Source: Phycisphaerales bacterium UBA4658 (GTDB lineage Bacteria; Planctomycetota; Phycisphaerae; Phycisphaerales; UBA1924). Taken from it: DNA of 18,300 nucleotides. Within the stretch, counting starts at the first letter, position 1, and every line of letters starts with the position of its first letter. The position numbers and the translations under genes are program-made. Location: contig DHLW01000017.1 of the NCBI GenBank assembly GCA_002405485.1, positions 4,479 to 22,778 of the forward strand, given 5' to 3'. Of this stretch, positions 1 through 7,244 are shown one piece after another. Under the pieces are notes generated by a model that was not told the origin of the DNA, made no database searches, and saw nothing but the letters and a program-made list of their open reading frames with translations.

Positions 1-834
1 GCCCGTCCGCGCCGGTCCGGTCTGAGACTCTCTGGGGGCCGACGGCGTCGAGCCTGCGTGTGCGCCGACGCCTGCCGCCGGCGCACTGCCATGCTGGCTG
101 TTCACACCCGCCCCCCCCGGCCCACCCGGCGCACCTGGCGCACCTGGCGCACCTGGCCCGTCCTGGTCCTGGCGATGCCGCTCCCAGACGGGGTGCTTGT
201 GACCCAGGGGATCCGTCGGCGGGGGGGCGGGCTGTCCGGCGGCGATGAGGGCGCGGCGGGCACGCTCCTCCTTGATCATCCAGTACGTGTGCAGCGTCCT
301 GGCAACGCCGACTCCGACCACAAAGCCCACCACCGTCGCCCAGCTCGTGGGCATCAGATGCGCGTGCAACAGCGCCTGCTGCGTGCCGATCCACAGCACA
401 TACAGCAGCGGCGCGAGCACCATCCGCTGCATCTGCACCCGGGTCGCATCCTTGAAGAACGGGCTGCTCTCCACAGCCGCCTCGGCGACCGCCTCGATCT
501 GCGCCACCCGAGACTTCTTCAGCCACGGCGCGTGATTCGCGAGCCAGTGCAACGCGTAATAGATCGCCACGTCGAAGATGATGTCGGAGAAGAAGGTCAC
601 CGCCCCGATGATCATCTTGTCCGAAACGTGCAGCTTGTCCCCGTCCACGATCCCCCGGCGCAGCGCCCATTCCGTCAGCTTCACGCACCCAAGCACCGGC
701 AAGAGCGCGAGCAGACCCGCCACGACCACGTTCACGTTGACGTTGACGATGCGGCGTCCGTACCAGGCGCTCAATGTCTGCCACATGCTGGGGGCATCGT
801 ACACCCGCGCACCAGACTGGGTCTGTCCCTTCAT
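1..834 (-). CDS. Four-helix membrane protein with collagen-like tail (3' end cut by window)
   Basis: I do not recognise the family. The minus-strand frame from the ATG at 834 is open to the window edge, 278 codons without a stop, so the C-terminus is missing. Four hydrophobic segments are visible at about residues 36-53, 76-97, 139-157 and 164-185, separated by short charged loops, so this is an inner-membrane protein. After the last helix comes a charged stretch (KEERARRAL) and a Pro/Gly/Ala tail that includes Gly-Ala-Pro repeated three times. The gene lies 24 bases downstream of the DNA methyltransferase stop, in the same frame and strand, so the two are probably co-transcribed. There is no strong ribosome-binding site; an in-frame GTG at 852 is an alternative start. 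The frame is real rather than a shadow because the helices are evenly spaced and the codons are GC-rich at third positions. Confidence 0.72.
   Translation of the reverse strand, partial: MKGQTQSGARVYDAPSMWQTLSAWYGRRIVNVNVNVVVAGLLALLPVLGCVKLTEWALRRGIVDGDKLHVSDKMIIGAVTFFSDIIFDVAIYYALHWLANHAPWLKKSRVAQIEAVAEAAVESSPFFKDATRVQMQRMVLAPLLYVLWIGTQQALLHAHLMPTSWATVVGFVVGVGVARTLHTYWMIKEERARRALIAAGQPAPPPTDPLGHKHPVWERHRQDQDGPGAPGAPGAPGGPGGAGVNSQHGSAPAAGVGAHAGSTPSAPRESQTGPARTG
131..157 (-). repeat. 9-bp tandem repeat, three perfect copies
   Basis: The unit GCACCTGGC (plus strand) occurs at 131-139, 140-148 and 149-157. It lies inside the membrane-protein gene and encodes Gly-Ala-Pro on the minus strand, extending into imperfect Gly-Gly-Pro/Gly-Gly-Ala units. 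Because the unit is a multiple of three, copy-number change would keep the frame. Confidence 0.85.
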
Positions 835-858
835 GACTTCAAACCCGTGCACACTCGT

Positions 859-1620
859 TCAACCCCGCAGCCCGCGCAGCCGCTGCTCGGCGATCTCGAT
901 CGCCCTGGGGTTGATGTCCAGCCCGATCGCACTCCGCCCGGCAAGAACCGCCGCCGCCAGCGTCGTCCCGCTCCCGCAGCACGGATCCAGCACCTGGCCC
1001 CCCGGCGGGCAGCACGACCGCACCAGCACGTCCAGAAGGGCCAGCGGCTTCTGTGTCGGATACCCCGTGCGCTCCGCAGCCATGTTGTTGATCGCCGGAA
1101 TGTCCAGCACGTCGGTCATCTTCTTGGTCTTCCCACGCAGCCGATTGCTCGTCGCCGGCACCCGGGGCGGGTCAAGCCAATAGGTCTTCGGATCCAGGCA
1201 ATAGAGCAGAATGTCGTCGTGCTTGCGGGCAAACCGCCGGGGCGATGACCCCCCAAGCCCGTACGACCAGATCAGGTGATTCACAAACCGATCCTCACCC
1301 AGCAGCTCGTCCAGCATGACGCGGGCCCGATGGGAGGTGCGCCAATCGAGATGCAAGGCAAGCAACCCTGTGGGCTTGAGGACTGGGAGCGTGGCTTCAA
1401 CGCGAGGACGCAGCCACGCGACAAAGTCCGAGGCCGATCCGAACGCGTCGGCATATCGGGCGTCAACATCACGCCCCCGCCGCGACCCGCGCGGCGGGGC
1501 ACGCTTGATCACGCCCGTGTTGAAGGGCGGATCGGCGTAGACCAAGTCCGCTGCCCCCTCAACAACGCGGCCTGCATCAAGCCAATCGGCAAGGAGGATC
1601 CGGGTTCGGGCGAGCGCCAT
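859..1620 (-). CDS. Site-specific DNA methyltransferase (N4-cytosine/N6-adenine type, beta class)
   Basis: This 253-residue enzyme should transfer a methyl group from SAM to an exocyclic amino group in a specific DNA sequence. The catalytic motif IV, DPPF, is at residues 30-33, followed by NTG. A central region (about 40-180) would hold target recognition. YPTQKP at 187-192 and the SAM-binding motif I, DPCCGSGTT at 212-220, followed by GLDINP, are at the C-terminal end. The order IV-then-I defines the beta class. The length is that of a minimal catalytic domain, without the C-terminal extension of CcrM-type enzymes. No restriction endonuclease is visible nearby, so it appears solitary. The ATG at 1620 is the first start in frame; a GGAG lies 12 bases upstream, rather far. 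Target base and sequence cannot be read from the protein. Confidence 0.88.
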   Translation of the reverse strand: MALARTRILLADWLDAGRVVEGAADLVYADPPFNTGVIKRAPPRGSRRGRDVDARYADAFGSASDFVAWLRPRVEATLPVLKPTGLLALHLDWRTSHRARVMLDELLGEDRFVNHLIWSYGLGGSSPRRFARKHDDILLYCLDPKTYWLDPPRVPATSNRLRGKTKKMTDVLDIPAINNMAAERTGYPTQKPLALLDVLVRSCCPPGGQVLDPCCGSGTTLAAAVLAGRSAIGLDINPRAIEIAEQRLRGLRG

Positions 1621-1751
1621 GCTCAGATCAGTCTCCGGCGCGGGGACAAACCGCGGAATAGTGGTCAGCGCGGTTCACGCTGTTCAGAGACGCTGTCCCA
1701 GGCCCGACGGTTGCACCGGTCGGCACGCCCGTGGCAAGTCGCACTCCCGCA

Positions 1752-3098
1752 TCACTGCGGCGTCACCGGCGCACGCCCCACCGAGTAGTAGTGGAACCCG
1801 GCCTGAGCCATCTGCGACGTCTTGTACAGATTTCGTCCGTCGAAGATCGCCCGGCCGCGCATGAGCTTGCACATCCGGTCAAAGTCCGGGCTCTTGAACT
1901 CGTCCCAGTCCGTCGACACGATCAGCGCGTCGGCGTCCTTCAGGGCCTCGTACATGTCCTCGACCACGTGCACGGCCGGCCCGAGCTCCTTGCGGGCGTT
2001 CTCGTTCGCCACCGGATCGAACGCCACCACCTTGGCCCCGAACCCGAGCGCCTTGCGCATGAGCGTCAGCGCGGGCGCCTCGCGGATGTCGTCGGTCCGC
2101 GGCTTGAACGCGATGCCCCAGAACGCGAGCGTCTTCCCACTCAGCCCGCCGTCCTTCTTGAAGTGCCCCTGGATCTTGTCGAAGAACCGGTCCCGCTGCT
2201 TCTGGTTCACGGCGTGGACCGACTTGCTCAGCGTGGCCTCGATGCCCGCCTTGTCGCCCATCATGATGCACGCCAGCGTGTCCTTGGGGAAGCACGAACC
2301 GCCGTAGCCAAGCCCCGGATACAGGAACGCGTTGCCGATCCGCTTGTCGCTGCACATGCCCTCGCGGACGCGGCTGATGTTCGCGCCGTAGGCCTCGCAC
2401 AGGTTCGCCATCTCATTGATGAAGCTGATCTTCGTCGCCAGGAAGTTGTTGCTGGCGTACTTCACCATCTCCGCGCTGAGCACGTCCATGACGTAGATCG
2501 GATGCCCGTTGCGGACGAAGGGGTCGTACAGGTCCTTCATCGCCTCTCCGACCCACTCCTTCTCCACGCCCACGACCACGCGATCGGGCTTGTTGAAGTC
2601 CTCGATCGCCGCGCCTTCCTTCAGGAACTCCGGGTTGTCGGCGACCTCGAACGGAATCTCTGCGCCGACCCGGGCCCGGATGCGATCCCGAACCATGAAC
2701 GTCGTGCCGACCGGCACCGTGCTCTTCACGACGATGATCTTGGGCTTCTGCTTCGGCCCGAGCGACTTCAGCGTGTCGGCGATGTCGTCCGCCGCGCCCT
2801 GGATGTACTTCAGGTCGGTGTGCCCGCGCTCGTCGCTGGGCGTGCCGACGCAGATGAAGATCATGTCCGCGTCGCGGTGCGCGTCGGCGGGATTGGTCGA
2901 GAACTTCAGGCGCCCCGCCGAGATGTTCCGCTCCATGAGCTCGGTCAGGCCCGGCTCATAGATGGGGCAACCGCCCCCGCGCAGCACGTCGATCTTGCGC
3001 TGATCCGTGTCCAGGCAGACGACCTCGTTGCCGGTGTTCGACAGGCAGACGCCCGTCACAAGACCCACGTACCCCGTGCCAACCATGGTCAGACGCAT
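1752..3098 (-). CDS. ugd: UDP-glucose 6-dehydrogenase
   Basis: The enzyme oxidises UDP-glucose to UDP-glucuronate using two NAD+, supplying precursors for capsule, exopolysaccharide or LPS sugars in the cytoplasm. The 448-residue length is normal. The N-terminal Rossmann motif GTGYVG is at residues 7-12, with an Asp at the end of strand 2 (CLDTD). Family signatures KSTVPVGT (125-132), NPEFLKEG (155-162) and EMVKYASNNFLATKISFINE (about 210-229) are present. The catalytic cysteine is Cys269 in GYGGSCFPKD. The ATG at 3098 has an AGGAG about nine bases upstream. The gene is divergent from the SAM methyltransferase at 3356 and lies 131 bases upstream of the DNA methyltransferase on the same strand. 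No other polysaccharide genes are in the window. Confidence 0.96.
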   Translation of the reverse strand: MRLTMVGTGYVGLVTGVCLSNTGNEVVCLDTDQRKIDVLRGGGCPIYEPGLTELMERNISAGRLKFSTNPADAHRDADMIFICVGTPSDERGHTDLKYIQGAADDIADTLKSLGPKQKPKIIVVKSTVPVGTTFMVRDRIRARVGAEIPFEVADNPEFLKEGAAIEDFNKPDRVVVGVEKEWVGEAMKDLYDPFVRNGHPIYVMDVLSAEMVKYASNNFLATKISFINEMANLCEAYGANISRVREGMCSDKRIGNAFLYPGLGYGGSCFPKDTLACIMMGDKAGIEATLSKSVHAVNQKQRDRFFDKIQGHFKKDGGLSGKTLAFWGIAFKPRTDDIREAPALTLMRKALGFGAKVVAFDPVANENARKELGPAVHVVEDMYEALKDADALIVSTDWDEFKSPDFDRMCKLMRGRAIFDGRNLYKTSQMAQAGFHYYSVGRAPVTPQ

Positions 3099-3355
3099 GG
3101 AACCGATCTCCTGAAACCGGCACTCGTTGCCGCTCGCCTCCGGGTCCGAGAAGCTCCCGGTCCAGGGTCACGATGGTATGCCCGCGCATGCCCCGCCCCC
3201 TGGGCGATGACATGCGCCGGAGTCCTCAGAATCGGCAGGTTTCCGACCCGACTTGGTTCACTTCCAGAGAACTCCGCCGCAGGCAGGTCCGGGCTCGGGA
3301 GCGGTTACACTCTGCACCCCGTTTGAACCCTCTCGCCCCGGTCCTCGCTCAACGC

Positions 3356-4243
3356 ATGCCCAACTCCCGTCGCCCGGTTCGCTCTTCCCGTTCCCCAAGG
3401 CCCACGCTCGCCCAGCGGGCCGATCCGCACGACTGCTACCAGCGGGCCGTGCAGTGCGTCGGGGCCGAGATCGACTTCGTCGATGAGACCTTCTCCGCGC
3501 TCCGCGGTCGGTCCGCCACCAGACTCCGCGAGGACTTCTGCGGCACAGCCAACACGTCCTGCGAGTGGGTCCGCAGGCGAACGACGAATCTCGCCATCGG
3601 CATGGACCTCGACGGGCCCACCCTGGAATGGGGAAGAGCCCACAACCTCAGCACGCTCACCAAGTCCCAGCGTTCCCGCATCGACCTCCGCCAGTCCGAT
3701 GTGCTCGAGAAGCATCCCGATCTCCGTGGCACACTCGACATGGTCCTGGCCATGAACTTCTCCTACTGGATCTTCCAGAAGCGAGAGACGCTCCTCGCGT
3801 ACTTTCGACGCGTGCGAGAGGATCTGGCTCCTGATGGCATCCTGTTCATGGACGCCTTCGGCGGCTTCGACGCCCTGAAGCTCTTCAAGGAACGCCGCAA
3901 GATCCCCCGTGCCAGCAGAGGCGAGCCATCGGTTCACGGGTTCAACACGCCGTTCACGTACATCTGGGATCAGCACAGCTTCAATCCCATCACCGCAGAG
4001 TTGATCTGCAAGATCCACTTCAGCTTCCCCGATGGGTCCAAGCTGAAGGACGCGTTCGTCTACCACTGGCGGTTATGGGGCCTGCGGGAAGTCAGGGATA
4101 TCCTTGATGAAGCCGGATTTCGGCGAACAACGGTCTATTGGGAGGGCGACGACGGGCGCGGCGGAGGAGATGGGGTGTTCACCGCGACCGAAACGGGTGA
4201 ATCCTGTGCGTCGTGGATCTGCTATCTCTCTGCTGAGAAATAA
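3356..4243 (+). CDS. Class I SAM-dependent methyltransferase, unknown substrate
   Basis: This 295-residue protein has the Rossmann-type SAM fold. The SAM-binding loop reads EDFCGTA (residues 59-65) instead of the common GxGxG form, followed by an acidic strand end in MDLDGPTLEWG (83-93). A post-motif-I acidic position follows in RQSDVLE (about 112-118), and LDMVLAMNFSYW (127-138) fits motif IV. The C-terminal half (about 195-290) is beta-rich with aromatic residues and probably forms the substrate lid. The frame is open upstream to a GTG at 3173, but the protein before residue Met at 3356 is low-complexity and Arg-rich, so I choose the ATG at 3356. There is no Shine-Dalgarno before it. A weak TACACT box at 3306-3311 might be a -10. 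Small-molecule or protein substrate cannot be told apart. Confidence 0.85.
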   Translation: MPNSRRPVRSSRSPRPTLAQRADPHDCYQRAVQCVGAEIDFVDETFSALRGRSATRLREDFCGTANTSCEWVRRRTTNLAIGMDLDGPTLEWGRAHNLSTLTKSQRSRIDLRQSDVLEKHPDLRGTLDMVLAMNFSYWIFQKRETLLAYFRRVREDLAPDGILFMDAFGGFDALKLFKERRKIPRASRGEPSVHGFNTPFTYIWDQHSFNPITAELICKIHFSFPDGSKLKDAFVYHWRLWGLREVRDILDEAGFRRTTVYWEGDDGRGGGDGVFTATETGESCASWICYLSAEK

Positions 4244-4553
4244 CGGCTGCGTCGGTCTGGTTTTGGCATCTTCCGGGCAAGTTTCCGTGAGCGGCATCCT
4301 TGCACGTGCCAATAAGTGCGGAATACGGGAAAAGGGGCCTTTGTGGGTCTGAGATCGCTTGACATCCCCCCAAGTTGAGGGCAGACTCCGTGTTCATCCG
4401 GTCGTTGGACCGGTGAGAGTTGAGAGAGAGGAAGATTCACCTCAGGTCTGTTTCGGCTATCGCAGCGTTCGCGATAGTCTGTGCTCTTGAAGCGGCGCGA
4501 ATCAGCCGCACGAGTGTGACCGTGGACACACGGTGTTTGAGGAGAGAAGAGAC
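4244..4553 (+). promoter_or_regulatory. Gene-free leader region upstream of the PEP-CTERM gene, with three small hairpins
   Basis: This 310-base gap contains no convincing gene. Its 3' half carries three perfect short hairpins: CCGGTC/GACCGG with a 4-base loop (4397-4412), CTATCGC/GCGATAG with a 7-base loop (4457-4477), and CCGTG/CACGG with a 4-base loop (4520-4533), the last ending seven bases before the AGGAG of the next gene. If transcription starts near 4394, the 5' untranslated region is about 160 nt. I do not match it to any known riboswitch. Confidence 0.4.
4359..4387 (+). promoter_or_regulatory. Putative sigma-70-type promoter
   Basis: A perfect -35 hexamer TTGACA lies at 4359-4364. 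Seventeen bases downstream is CAGACT (4382-4387), a three-of-six match to TATAAT. The -35 is striking in this GC-rich context; the -10 is poor. It would drive the PEP-CTERM protein gene. Confidence 0.35.
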
Positions 4554-5342
4554 ATGAAGAGCGTCGCCTTTGGCCTGTTGGCCGCCGCCGGCTTTGCCGC
4601 CGCCGCCAGCGCGGGTGTGATCTATGACTCGCAGGGCTTCGAGGCCCCGCTGTTCACCGCTGGCAACGTGGATGGCCAGGCCGGCTGGGCCGCTGATCCC
4701 GCCGGACACACCCAGCACACGATCATCAACGGTGCCGACGGGGCGACGACCCCGATCGGAAGCCAGATGCTGCGCATCACCCAGGCGACTGGGACGCGCT
4801 GGAGCTTCCCGGACATCACCGCCGGTGTGGCGGGTCGGGCCAGCGGCGAGGACTGGATCTGGTGCCGCTTCGACATCAACGCTCCGTCGGCCAATACCAC
4901 GCCGGCGTTCTTCGGCGTGGCCGCGTACAACAGCTCGGCCGCCCTGCTCGCCGCCGCTCGCCTGCGGGCTTCGGACGGTGCGGTCATCGTGACGCTCGAT
5001 CCGGACGGGGCCGGTCCGGCCGTGTTCGGCAGCTACACCCTCGGCACGCCGGCCCTTCTCGCGCCCCGCGGGCAGTGGATCAACCTCGGCGTCGCGGTCA
5101 ACGTGGTGACCGGCCAGGCGATCATCACGTCGGGCGACTCGATTCTCATCACTGGCAACGCCAACGCGGGCTTTGCGACCCTGAGCGACTTCGACGCCAT
5201 GAGCGGTGCGAGCTCGACGCTCACCCAGTCGGTCTATCTGGACAACTACATCGTCACCAGCGAGTCGGTGGTGCCGGCTCCCGCGACGGCGGCCCTGCTG
5301 GGCCTGGGCGGGCTGGTTGCCGCTCGCCGACGCCGAAACTGA
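4554..5342 (+). CDS. Secreted PEP-CTERM-type protein
   Basis: This 262-residue protein is exported and then processed at its C-terminus. Residues 1-20 are a signal peptide (Lys, hydrophobic Ala-rich core, cleavage after ASA). The body (21-235) is beta-rich with few charges, opening with a DGQAGW segment seen in planctomycete secreted proteins; it may be a lectin-like sandwich, which is inferred only. The C-terminal sorting signal is VVPAP (239-243), a short hydrophobic helix (244-256), then RRRRN. This is the planctomycete form of the PEP-CTERM signal, recognised by an exosortase that is not in this window. The frame opens at a GTG at 4533, but the ATG at 4554 has AGGAG nine bases upstream and begins the signal peptide, so it is preferred. 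It is monocistronic, ending at the terminator at 5392. The function of the mature protein is unknown. Confidence 0.88.
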   Translation: MKSVAFGLLAAAGFAAAASAGVIYDSQGFEAPLFTAGNVDGQAGWAADPAGHTQHTIINGADGATTPIGSQMLRITQATGTRWSFPDITAGVAGRASGEDWIWCRFDINAPSANTTPAFFGVAAYNSSAALLAAARLRASDGAVIVTLDPDGAGPAVFGSYTLGTPALLAPRGQWINLGVAVNVVTGQAIITSGDSILITGNANAGFATLSDFDAMSGASSTLTQSVYLDNYIVTSESVVPAPATAALLGLGGLVAARRRRN

Positions 5343-5391
5343 TCCAACGAACGGATTTCCCGTTCGGTCGGTACACATCTGCCCCTTTGCT

Positions 5392-5429
5392 GGCCCCGGG
5401 CGCGTACGCGTGCCCGGGGCCGGTTGTTT
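5392..5429 (+). terminator. Rho-independent terminator of the PEP-CTERM gene
   Basis: A perfect 10-bp stem GGCCCCGGGC (5392-5401) pairs with GCCCGGGGCC (5412-5421) across a partly self-paired 10-base loop. It is followed by GGTTGTTTGTT, a T-rich tract. It lies 49 bases after the stop codon. Confidence 0.85.
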
Positions 5430-5435
5430 GTTGCA

Positions 5436-5455
5436 AGTGACGGAGTGACGGAGTG
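5436..5455 (+). repeat. Short 8-bp tandem repeat (2.5 copies)
   Basis: AGTGACGG occurs at 5436-5443 and 5444-5451, followed by a half copy AGTG. It lies between the terminator and the CoA-transferase gene. No function is evident. Confidence 0.6.
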
Positions 5456-5502
5456 GGGAGGGGCAGAGTGGTTGCGTCGGGGTGCACCTACAGTGGGCGG
5501 CT

Positions 5503-6324
5503 ATGGGCAACACCAAAATCTTCGCCTCCGCGGCCGACGCGTTCAAGGACCTCAAGACTCTCGGGGTCCTGCGCGATGACATCACGGTGATGGTGGGGGG
5601 CTTTGGGCTGTGCGGCATCCCCGAGCATCTCATCGTCGCCCTTCGCGACAGCGGCGTAAAGGGACTGACCTGCGTCAGCAACAACGCGGGCGTGGATGAC
5701 TTCGGGCTTGGGCTGCTCCTGCAGACCCGTCAGATCCGCAAGATGATCTCGTCATATGTCGGCGAGAACGCGACGTTCGAGAAGCAGTTTCTCTCCGGCG
5801 AGCTGGAGGTTGAGTTCAACCCGCAGGGCACGCTCGCCGAACGCATTCGCGCCGGCGGCGCGGGCATCCCCGCGTTCTACACCGCGACGGGTGCGGGAAC
5901 GCTCGTCGCCGAGGGCAAGGAGATGCGGGACTTCTTCAGGCCCAGCGAGGGCTGCACGGGTGCGACGATTCCGGGTCGCGGGTTTGCGGGTCGCGCTCTC
6001 GGGGTGAAGGGCGCGGGAACGCCGCCCGCCGTGGATCCCGCGCACGCCCGGCCGTATGTGCTTGAAACCGGGCTCTTCGGGCACCTCGCGCTGGTCAAGG
6101 CGTGGAAGGGCGATGCGTTCGGGAATCTTGTCTATCGCAAGACTGCGCGGAACTTCAACCCGATGATGGCGACCGCCGCCGCGTTCGTGATCGCCGAGGT
6201 CGAGGAACTCGTCCCTGCTGGTGAACTCGATGGCGACATCGTGCACACGCCGGGCAACTATGTGAATCGCGTCGTCAAGGCCAAGCCCGAGAAGCGGATC
6301 GAGCAGCGAACCGTGAGCAAGTGA
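5503..6324 (+). CDS. 3-oxoacid CoA-transferase (SCOT-type) alpha subunit, with internal insertion
   Basis: Subunit A of the enzyme family that moves CoA between succinyl-CoA (or similar) and a 3-oxoacid such as acetoacetate. The 273-residue protein shows GGFGLCGIPE (32-41), SNNAG (59-63), SSYVGEN (83-89), EFNPQGTLAERIRAGGAGIPAFYTATG (104-130), EGKEMRDF (137-144) and the conserved VYRKTARNFNP (210-220). Between about residues 145 and 184, where relatives pass almost directly from the EGKE strand to YVLE, there is an extra segment of about 35-40 Gly/Pro/Arg-rich residues. The catalytic glutamate of these enzymes is on subunit B, which is not encoded downstream or elsewhere in the window. The frame opens at a GTG at 5482, but the family N-terminus fits the ATG at 5503. 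Whether the active enzyme forms with a remote subunit B is unknown. Confidence 0.88.
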   Translation: MGNTKIFASAADAFKDLKTLGVLRDDITVMVGGFGLCGIPEHLIVALRDSGVKGLTCVSNNAGVDDFGLGLLLQTRQIRKMISSYVGENATFEKQFLSGELEVEFNPQGTLAERIRAGGAGIPAFYTATGAGTLVAEGKEMRDFFRPSEGCTGATIPGRGFAGRALGVKGAGTPPAVDPAHARPYVLETGLFGHLALVKAWKGDAFGNLVYRKTARNFNPMMATAAAFVIAEVEELVPAGELDGDIVHTPGNYVNRVVKAKPEKRIEQRTVSK

Positions 6325-6417
6325 TCGCGTCGATCGGTGAGCCGGAAGGGGGGGAGTGGCGGGGGTGGGCGGCGGGAATCGCGCCCGGCGGTGCATCGGA
6401 CTGTGCAGAGGATCATC

Positions 6418-6714
6418 ATGCGCACGCTCATGGCGGTCACGCTGTTTCTCGTGGGGCTGTGCGTCACGCTGTACGGGCTGGGGATGGCGATCGCGGAACT
6501 CGTCGGGCTGTACCAGGGCGCTTTGAACGATCCGCTTGGGGCTCAGGATGTCGGAGGTGCGCAGGCCGTCGAACCCGCCAAGGTCGTCGGCGATCGGATG
6601 TGGCGGTCCGCGCTCATCGGCATGGCCGGGCTGCCGCTGCTGATCATCGGAAGCGTGATGCTCTCGCTGAGTGTCTGGCGGCGTCTTCGGCGCGCGCTCA
6701 CTCAGAAGGGATGA
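6418..6714 (+). CDS. Small two-helix membrane protein
   Basis: This 98-residue protein is of unrecognised family. It has hydrophobic segments at about residues 4-32 and 66-86, joined by a 35-residue polar loop with several Gly/Asp, and ends in a basic tail (RRLRRALTQKG). Both ends are therefore probably cytoplasmic. The ATG at 6418 has AGGA six bases upstream; the frame is open back to a GTG at 6337, but that extension is Gly/Arg-rich low complexity. It follows the CoA-transferase subunit by 93 bases on the same strand, where a subunit B gene would be expected. The convergent terminator hairpin at 6734 follows. Confidence 0.65.
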   Translation: MRTLMAVTLFLVGLCVTLYGLGMAIAELVGLYQGALNDPLGAQDVGGAQAVEPAKVVGDRMWRSALIGMAGLPLLIIGSVMLSLSVWRRLRRALTQKG

Positions 6715-6733
6715 GCGGGGGACGGAAAACACA

Positions 6734-6759
6734 GCGACCTTGCCCGAAGGCAAGGTCGC
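6734..6759. terminator. Terminator hairpin between convergent genes (rplU side strongest)
   Basis: A perfect 11-bp stem (GCGACCTTGCC at 6734-6744, its complement at 6749-6759) closes a CGAA loop. On the minus strand it is followed by TGTGTTTTCC, giving a U-tract for a transcript leaving rplU, whose stop is 42 bases upstream. On the plus strand the following sequence is less T-rich, so termination of the small membrane protein transcript is possible but weaker. Confidence 0.8.
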
Positions 6760-6800
6760 GCGTGAAGAGTCGGTTGTTCAGGGGGAGGGCGGAGGGGGGA

Positions 6801-7127
6801 TTAGCCCTTGATCGCCGTCACCTTGAGCTTGGTGAACCGCTGACGGTGGCCGACGCGTCGGCGGGAGCCCTTCTTGGGCTGGAAGTACTGCACGAAGAGC
6901 TTCGGGCCCATGACGACGGCCTCGACGACCTCGCAGGTGACGCTCGCACCGGGGACGAAGGGCCGACCGATCTTGGCATCGCCGCCGGGCGTGCCAACGA
7001 CCAGAACCTCGCTGAACGTCACGGACTTGCCGACCTGGGCCGAGCCTTCCTGCATCAGATCCGCGAGGAACTCGTCGCCCTGGACGACGCGCCGCTGCCC
7101 GCCCGACTCGTTGATGATGGCGTACAT
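6801..7127 (-). CDS. rplU: Large ribosomal subunit protein bL21
   Basis: This 108-residue protein of the 50S subunit has the family's usual length. It starts MYAIINESGGQ, continues with VVQGDEF and the VLVVGTPGGDAKIGRPFV core, and ends with the conserved basic segment KKGSRRRVGHRQRFTKLKV that contacts 23S rRNA. The ATG at 7127 is preceded by AAGGGTGG with about six bases of spacing, a good ribosome-binding site. The usual partner gene rpmA (bL27) does not follow: the transcript ends at the hairpin at 6734-6759. The 117 bases upstream (7128-7244) hold no gene; a TATCAT sequence on the minus strand at 7219-7214 is a possible -10 without a well-placed -35. Confidence 0.95.
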   Translation of the reverse strand: MYAIINESGGQRRVVQGDEFLADLMQEGSAQVGKSVTFSEVLVVGTPGGDAKIGRPFVPGASVTCEVVEAVVMGPKLFVQYFQPKKGSRRRVGHRQRFTKLKVTAIKG

Positions 7128-7244
7128 GGATCGCCACCCTTTCTGAAATCATCCATCCGAGACGGGGGGGCGATCGAGCGCCCGGCTTGAAGCCCGGTTT
7201 GCGATGGGTCAGGATGATAGACCGCACGCCGCGAGCGGGCCAGT

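Noticed and set aside
58..1248. Long plus-strand open frame of 396 codons
   Set aside because: It is antisense to the DNA methyltransferase, which has clear catalytic motifs, and to the membrane protein; its composition (His/Arg/Pro-rich) is that of a GC-rich shadow frame.
859..1620. Restriction-modification or defence island
   Set aside because: Only a methyltransferase is present; the neighbours are a membrane protein and metabolic genes, with no nuclease or other defence domain.
1706..1725. Imperfect hairpin downstream of ugd
   Set aside because: The stem needs a bulge and there is no T-rich tract on the minus strand, so a terminator call is not supported.
1731..3326. Plus-strand open frame of 531 codons
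   Set aside because: It lies antisense to the fully conserved ugd gene and has no recognisable domain.
3305..4066. Minus-strand open frame opposite the SAM methyltransferase
   Set aside because: The plus strand encodes SAM-binding motifs and a coherent fold; the minus frame shows no domain and is a codon-bias shadow.
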